A DNA stretch of 7,867 nucleotides. Origin: an uncultured Labedella sp. Lineage in GTDB: Bacteria; Actinomycetota; Actinomycetes; Actinomycetales; Microbacteriaceae. The position numbers and the translations under genes were made by a program. Below are positions 5,141 to 7,867 of the stretch, one piece after another (the first letter of the stretch is position 1; every line of letters starts with the position of its first letter). The stretch covers positions 1-7,867 of the forward strand of contig CAKTZW010000070.1 of assembly GCA_934636065.1 (NCBI GenBank). The letters are read 5' to 3'. The notes under the pieces are model-generated. The model did not search any database. It saw only the letters and a program-made list of their open reading frames with translations, and was not told the origin of the DNA.

Positions 5141-6820
5141 ATGAACGAAGTCACCTCGTCCGCGGGCACGGACGACACCGGCCCTGGTGGCAGGCCGCTC
5201 GGCGGTCGGTTCGCCGGCGCCGTCGCCGACTACCTGGACGAGCGGACGTCGATCTCCGCGGTCGTCAAGGAATTCGGTCGGAAGGTCTTCCCCGACCACT
5301 GGTCGTTCCTGCTCGGCGAGGTCGCCCTGTACAGCTTCGTCGCGATCCTGCTCTCGGGTACCTTCCTGACGTTCTTCTTCCAGGCGTCGATGGCCGAGGT
5401 GCACTACGACGGTTCGTACGTGCCGCTCAAGGGTGTCGAGATGTCGGCGGCGATGGCGTCGACCCTCGACATCTCGTTCGACATCCGGGGCGGCCTGCTG
5501 ATGCGTCAGGTGCACCACTGGGCGGCGTTGTTATTCGTGGCGTCGATCGGCCTCCACATGATGCGCGTCTTCTTCACGGGCGCATTCCGGAAGCCCCGCG
5601 AGCTCAACTGGATCATCGGGTTCGTCCTCTTCATCCTCGCGATGGCCGAAGGCTTCACCGGCTACTCGCTCCCGGACGACCTGCTCTCGGGCAACGGCCT
5701 CCGCATCATCGACGGCATGATCAAGGGCATCCCGCTCGTCGGAACCTGGATCTCGTTCCTGCTGTTCGGCGGCGAGTTCCCCGGGACGGCGATCGTCGGA
5801 CGCCTCTACACCCTGCACATCCTGCTGCTTCCGGCGCTCGTGCTCCTGTTCATCGCCTTGCATCTCGTCTTCGTCGTGGTGCACAAGCACACCCAGTTCT
5901 CGGGGCCGGGCAAGACCCAGCAGAACGTCGTCGGCTACCCCGTCCTCCCGGTCTATGCAGCGAAGGCCGGTGGGTTCTTCTTCATCGTCTTCGGCGTGAT
6001 CGTCTTGCTCGCGACGTTCTTCACGATCAACCCGATCTGGAACTACGGCCCGTACGACCCGTCGCCCGTCTCCGCGGGAACCCAGCCGGACTGGTACATC
6101 GGCTTCGCCGACGGCGCGCTCCGGCTCATCCCGCCGCACCTCGAGTTTGTGCTGTTCGACCGCACCTGGTCGTTCAACATCCTCATCCCCCTGGGTGCGC
6201 TCGGTCTGTTCATCGTTCTCGCGATGATCTACCCCTTCATCGAGGCGTGGGTCACGGGTGACAAGCGCGAGCACCACATCCTCGACCGGCCGCGCAACGC
6301 CGCGACCCGGACGGCGATCGGCGCCGCCGGCCTCACGTTCTACGCGGGGATGTGGGCTGCCGCGAGCTCGGACATCATCGCGACGCACTTCAAGCTCACC
6401 ATGGAGGGCGTGATCCACGCCCTGCAGTTCGTCGTGATCGCGGGACCGTTCATCGCCTACTTCATCACCAAGCGCATCTGCCTCGCGCTGCAGAAGAAGG
6501 ACCGCGAGATCGTGCTGCACGGCTACGAGTCGGGACGCATCATCCGCCTCCCCGGCGGCGAGTACATCGAGAAGCACGAGCCGATCGACGAGTACCAGCG
6601 CTGGAAGCTCGTAAGCTACCACGACTACAGGCCGCTCCTGATCCGCCCCAACTCACGCGGCACGATCACCGTGGCTCAGCGAGCACGCGCGTCCTTGTCG
6701 CGATGGTTCTTCGAGGACCGGATCGCGCCCCTCATGCAGGGCGAGGTCGAGGCGGCCGCGGCGCACCGACAACACACTGCTGGGACCCTGACCGGCGAAG
6801 CCGACGGAGGCGCTCGGTAG
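5141..6820 (+). CDS. qcrB: Cytochrome bc1 complex cytochrome b subunit, not linked to qcrC/qcrA
   Basis: Membrane quinol-oxidising subunit of the actinobacterial bc complex, which passes electrons from menaquinol to the Rieske protein and cytochrome c. It has 559 residues, normal for actinobacterial QcrB, with a short polar N-terminus. About eight membrane segments lie near 55-80, 121-148, 157-180, 221-248, 277-299, 343-369, 392-410 and 424-446, then a soluble C-terminal extension typical of this phylum. Haem ligands His125/His139 (spacing 14) and His226/His241 (spacing 15) are all present, and the quinol-site motif PDWY is at 316-319. The start ATG 5141 has AGGGAGAA at 5129-5136; an upstream in-frame ATG at 5099 lies inside tetR2. 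Normally qcrB ends a ctaE-qcrCAB cluster; here it stands between tetR2 and padR. It could be a second copy or a relocated sole copy. Identity is firm. Confidence 0.95.
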   Translation: MNEVTSSAGTDDTGPGGRPLGGRFAGAVADYLDERTSISAVVKEFGRKVFPDHWSFLLGEVALYSFVAILLSGTFLTFFFQASMAEVHYDGSYVPLKGVEMSAAMASTLDISFDIRGGLLMRQVHHWAALLFVASIGLHMMRVFFTGAFRKPRELNWIIGFVLFILAMAEGFTGYSLPDDLLSGNGLRIIDGMIKGIPLVGTWISFLLFGGEFPGTAIVGRLYTLHILLLPALVLLFIALHLVFVVVHKHTQFSGPGKTQQNVVGYPVLPVYAAKAGGFFFIVFGVIVLLATFFTINPIWNYGPYDPSPVSAGTQPDWYIGFADGALRLIPPHLEFVLFDRTWSFNILIPLGALGLFIVLAMIYPFIEAWVTGDKREHHILDRPRNAATRTAIGAAGLTFYAGMWAAASSDIIATHFKLTMEGVIHALQFVVIAGPFIAYFITKRICLALQKKDREIVLHGYESGRIIRLPGGEYIEKHEPIDEYQRWKLVSYHDYRPLLIRPNSRGTITVAQRARASLSRWFFEDRIAPLMQGEVEAAAAHRQHTAGTLTGEADGGAR

Positions 6821-6836
6821 CCCTCGCCCGATGAAG

Positions 6837-6859
6837 CCCGTGAAGGGTGCCTTCGGGGG
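6837..6859 (+). terminator. Possible weak terminator after qcrB
   Basis: Hairpin TGAAGG (6841-6846) with CCTTCG (6850-6855), 3-base loop and one T-G pair at the base, extended by CCC/GGG (6837-6839 with 6857-6859) across one mismatch. It starts 17 bases after the qcrB stop. There is no T-run; the call rests mainly on position. Confidence 0.35.
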
Positions 6860-6915
6860 TTCGGCGTGCGAGCAGACCGGCGGCGACGCGGCAACCTGGT
6901 CGAGACGATCGGCAC

Positions 6916-6944
6916 TTGACTCACGATATATACCGATATATCGT
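6916..6944 (+). promoter_or_regulatory. padR promoter
   Basis: TTGACT (6916-6921) and TATCGT (6939-6944) are separated by 17 bases, the best sigma-70-like promoter in the window. Transcription would start near 6951, giving a leader of about 57 bases that carries the AAAGGAG ribosome site (6994-7000), seven bases before ATG 7008. Confidence 0.75.
6923..6944. promoter_or_regulatory. Putative PadR operator (9-bp perfect inverted repeat)
   Basis: ACGATATAT (6923-6931) and ATATATCGT (6936-6944) are exact complements around a 4-base ACCG spacer. The 22-base, strikingly AT-rich site fills the space between -35 and -10 and includes the whole -10 box, so a bound repressor would shut the promoter. Binding by the downstream PadR-type protein (autorepression) is the natural reading; it is inference. 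Confidence 0.7.
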
Positions 6945-7007
6945 TTATCAATCGCAGCCTATCGCTTCGGTCCTCGAACTCACCCGACAATCCGAAAGGA
7001 GCGCCTC

Positions 7008-7640
7008 ATGCGCCCCCGCGATCACACACCGGTCGGCCACCGACAGCACGATGGCCACCCCACAAGCCCCTACGACGTTCATCACGACGGTGGTCGTCGG
7101 CGTCCGCCCTTCCTGCCCGGGCACCCCCATCGCGGTCCCGGCGGCGGCGATCACCGCGGCGCCCCCTTCGGCTTCGGTTTCGGCCCGGGCTTCCGGCCCG
7201 GACACGGCGGCTTCGGACCCGGGCGGGGAGGTCGAGGACGGGCTCGCCGCGGCGACGTCCGCCTCGCCATCCTCTCCCTGCTCTCCGCCGGCCCGTCCAA
7301 CGGGTACGGGCTCATCAAGGGCATCGCGGAACGCAGCGAGGGCACCTGGCGCCCGAGCCCCGGCTCGGTGTACCCGACGCTTCAGCAGCTCGTCGACGAG
7401 GATCTCATCGTCGCCGACGAGTTCGGCTCGAAGACGGTCTATGCGCTGAGCGAGACCGGAACGGCCTACGTGACGGAGAACGCCGAGGCCATCGACGCCG
7501 CTTGGGCGCAGGGGTGCTACAAGATCATGCTGATGGCTGGCTCCAAAGACCTGGCCACGCTGCGGTTCTACACCAGCGCCGGCTTCGAGCAAAGCAACGC
7601 TGGGTTCCAGATCCGGCGCGAGCCCGATGCAGCAACATGA
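7008..7640 (+). CDS. PadR-family regulator with His/Gly-rich tail, C-terminus replaced by GNAT sequence
   Basis: Chimeric regulator of 210 residues. Residues 1-81 are a low-complexity tail rich in Gly, Pro, Arg and Phe with ten His (6, 11, 14, 17, 25, 26, 39, 41, 49, 66). Residues 83-166 are a PadR winged helix: VRLAILSLLSAGPSNGYGLI, recognition segment RPSPGSVYPTLQQL at 115-128, and the wing ending in KTVYALSETG. Then, without a stop, residues from about 168 (QGCYKIMLMAGSKD, then LRFYTSAGF) match a GNAT acetyltransferase tail, not a PadR C-terminal dimer helix. Such His-rich PadR proteins recall metal-responsive YqjI of E. coli. The start ATG 7008 has AAAGGAG seven bases upstream; an in-frame ATG at 6831 lies before the promoter and is rejected. 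Forty bases after the stop an IS6-family element begins. DNA binding may survive; dimerisation is doubtful. Confidence 0.85.
   Translation: MRPRDHTPVGHRQHDGHPTSPYDVHHDGGRRRPPFLPGHPHRGPGGGDHRGAPFGFGFGPGFRPGHGGFGPGRGGRGRARRGDVRLAILSLLSAGPSNGYGLIKGIAERSEGTWRPSPGSVYPTLQQLVDEDLIVADEFGSKTVYALSETGTAYVTENAEAIDAAWAQGCYKIMLMAGSKDLATLRFYTSAGFEQSNAGFQIRREPDAAT
7506..7640 (+). pseudogene. C-terminal fragment of a GNAT N-acetyltransferase fused in frame to padR
   Basis: About 45 codons encoding GCYKIMLMAGSKD, LRFYTSAGFEQSNAGFQIRR and a short tail, the last strand-helix-strand of the GNAT fold. The acetyl-CoA-binding core is missing, so no enzyme activity is expected. Codons ending in A or T (GCT, AAA, CAA, GCT, GAT, GCA, GCA, ACA) are more frequent than in the padR part, consistent with a separate origin. 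The exact joint is uncertain, roughly 7503-7514. Deletion or recombination caused by the adjacent IS6-family element is the likeliest cause. Confidence 0.7.
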
Positions 7641-7680
7641 CCGCGCCTGCTACGCTCGCACTCCGAGGATGGGCTGTGGG

Positions 7681-7694
7681 GGCTCTGTTGCAAA
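7681..7694. repeat. Terminal inverted repeat of the IS6-family element
   Basis: GGCTCTGTTGCAAA marks the outer boundary of the element, with chromosomal or plasmid-derived sequence to its left. The 40 bases between the GNAT stop and this repeat (7641-7680) hold nothing I can identify. Confidence 0.8.
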
Positions 7695-7699
7695 CTCTG

Positions 7700-7717
7700 C
7701 CTCAGAGTAGGCTGAGG
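7700..7717. other. Small hairpin inside the IS end
   Basis: CCTCAG (7700-7705) pairs with CTGAGG (7712-7717) around a six-base loop, between the transposase stop and the terminal repeat. It might slow transcription leaving the transposase gene; equally it may be chance. Confidence 0.25.
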
Positions 7718-7739
7718 TGAGCAGTTAGCTTATGGCCAC

Positions 7740-7867
7740 TCAGGCGAGGCCGAAGGCCCAGTGCACCAAGCTCACCTCGCCGGTAACGCCGGGCAGGTAG
7801 CGAAACAGGGAACCATCACCCTTCTTGAGCGCGCATGACCTCGGAGTCCTTGATGGTGGCGTACGCT
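7740..7867 (-). pseudogene. IS6-family transposase, C-terminal part with an apparent frameshift
   Basis: Read on the minus strand, one frame gives AYATIKDSEVMRA (7866-7828) and then hits a stop, while the neighbouring frame continues LKKGDGSLFRYLPGVTGEV and ends WAFGLA with a TGA at 7742-7740. Together they match the end of DDE transposases of the IS6 family (AYATI.GFEVMRAL.KG in IS26, from memory). The shift falls at about 7826-7830 and corresponds to two missing bases or one extra base, so this copy looks inactive unless the shift is a sequencing error. Only about 42 residues are in the window; the catalytic DDE residues lie outside. Confidence 0.75.

Larger units (their letters stand above)
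7681..7867 (-). mobile_element. IS6-family insertion sequence, one end only
   Basis: Begins with the terminal inverted repeat GGCTCTGTTGCAAA (7681-7694), the characteristic end of IS6/IS26-family elements (IS6100 has this form from memory; IS26 differs by one base). Inside it lies the 3' end of a matching transposase on the minus strand. The element continues past the window edge, so its length, other end and any 8-bp target duplication cannot be seen. Confidence 0.8.

Noticed and set aside
5531..6622. Long open frame on the minus strand opposite qcrB
   Set aside because: It encodes an Asp/Glu/Arg-rich composition without any fold signature, typical of the antisense of a GC-rich gene; qcrB on the other strand is unmistakable.
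6831..7007. N-terminal extension of the PadR protein
   Set aside because: It would contain the promoter and operator at 6916-6944; ATG 7008 has a strong ribosome site.
7506..7640. A functional PadR-acetyltransferase fusion enzyme
   Set aside because: Only the last part of the GNAT fold is present; the acetyl-CoA-binding motif is missing, so catalysis is not credible.
7740..7867. Programmed ribosomal frameshifting in the transposase
   Set aside because: IS6-family transposases are normally a single frame, no slippery heptamer with a downstream structure is evident, and the break is near the C-terminus; a mutation or sequence error is simpler.
1..7867. CRISPR arrays, tRNA or rRNA genes, phage attachment sites
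   Set aside because: No regularly spaced repeats, cloverleaf sequences or conserved rRNA segments were found on reading either strand.

Overview
The window looks like chromosome of a high-GC actinobacterium, most probably of the Microbacteriaceae. The base composition is strongly GC-rich with G/C-ending codons. The cytochrome b gene has the actinobacterial QcrB form, with a long soluble C-terminal extension and a PDWY quinol-site motif. Regulator genes without Shine-Dalgarno sites are also typical of the phylum. The family assignment is inference; no rRNA or tRNA is present to confirm it.

Layout, left to right. (1) 1-1625: the start of a lipoprotein sugar-binding ABC gene reading left out of the window, divergent from a LacI-family repressor. 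The 246-base gap between them holds overlapping palindromes on top of a TTGACA box, as expected for a sugar-responsive transport locus. (2) 1756-4433: a TetR repressor (tetR1, minus strand) divergent from a compact plus-strand operon of two short-chain dehydrogenases (coupled by a TGATG overlap) and a 4-oxalocrotonate-tautomerase-like mini-enzyme. The operon ends at a perfect 14-bp hairpin. It looks like a small inducible catabolic or detoxification cassette; the substrate cannot be read from sequence. (3) 4527-6820: a second TetR gene (tetR2) followed 29 bases later by a full-length qcrB with all four haem-ligand histidines, but with no qcrC or qcrA beside it. (4) 6916-7640: a PadR-type regulator with a His/Gly/Arg-rich N-terminal tail and a near-ideal promoter whose spacer and -10 box are covered by a 9-bp perfect inverted repeat. 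Its C-terminal part has been replaced in frame by the tail of a GNAT acetyltransferase. (5) 7681-7867: the end of an IS6-family insertion sequence (terminal repeat GGCTCTGTTGCAAA) with the frameshifted 3' end of its transposase on the minus strand; the element continues beyond the window.

A theme across the window is one local regulator per transport or enzyme locus. Three of the four regulators (lacI, tetR1, tetR2) have a TANNNT -10 box ending only 6-7 bases before the start codon and no Shine-Dalgarno site, so they are probably translated from leaderless mRNAs. The qcrB, tautomerase and padR genes have clear ribosome-binding sites. I found no CRISPR array, tRNA, rRNA or complete mobile element. 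The most notable items are the orphan qcrB in a TetR-headed unit and the PadR-GNAT chimera at the insertion-sequence boundary. Neither proves a wholly new system.
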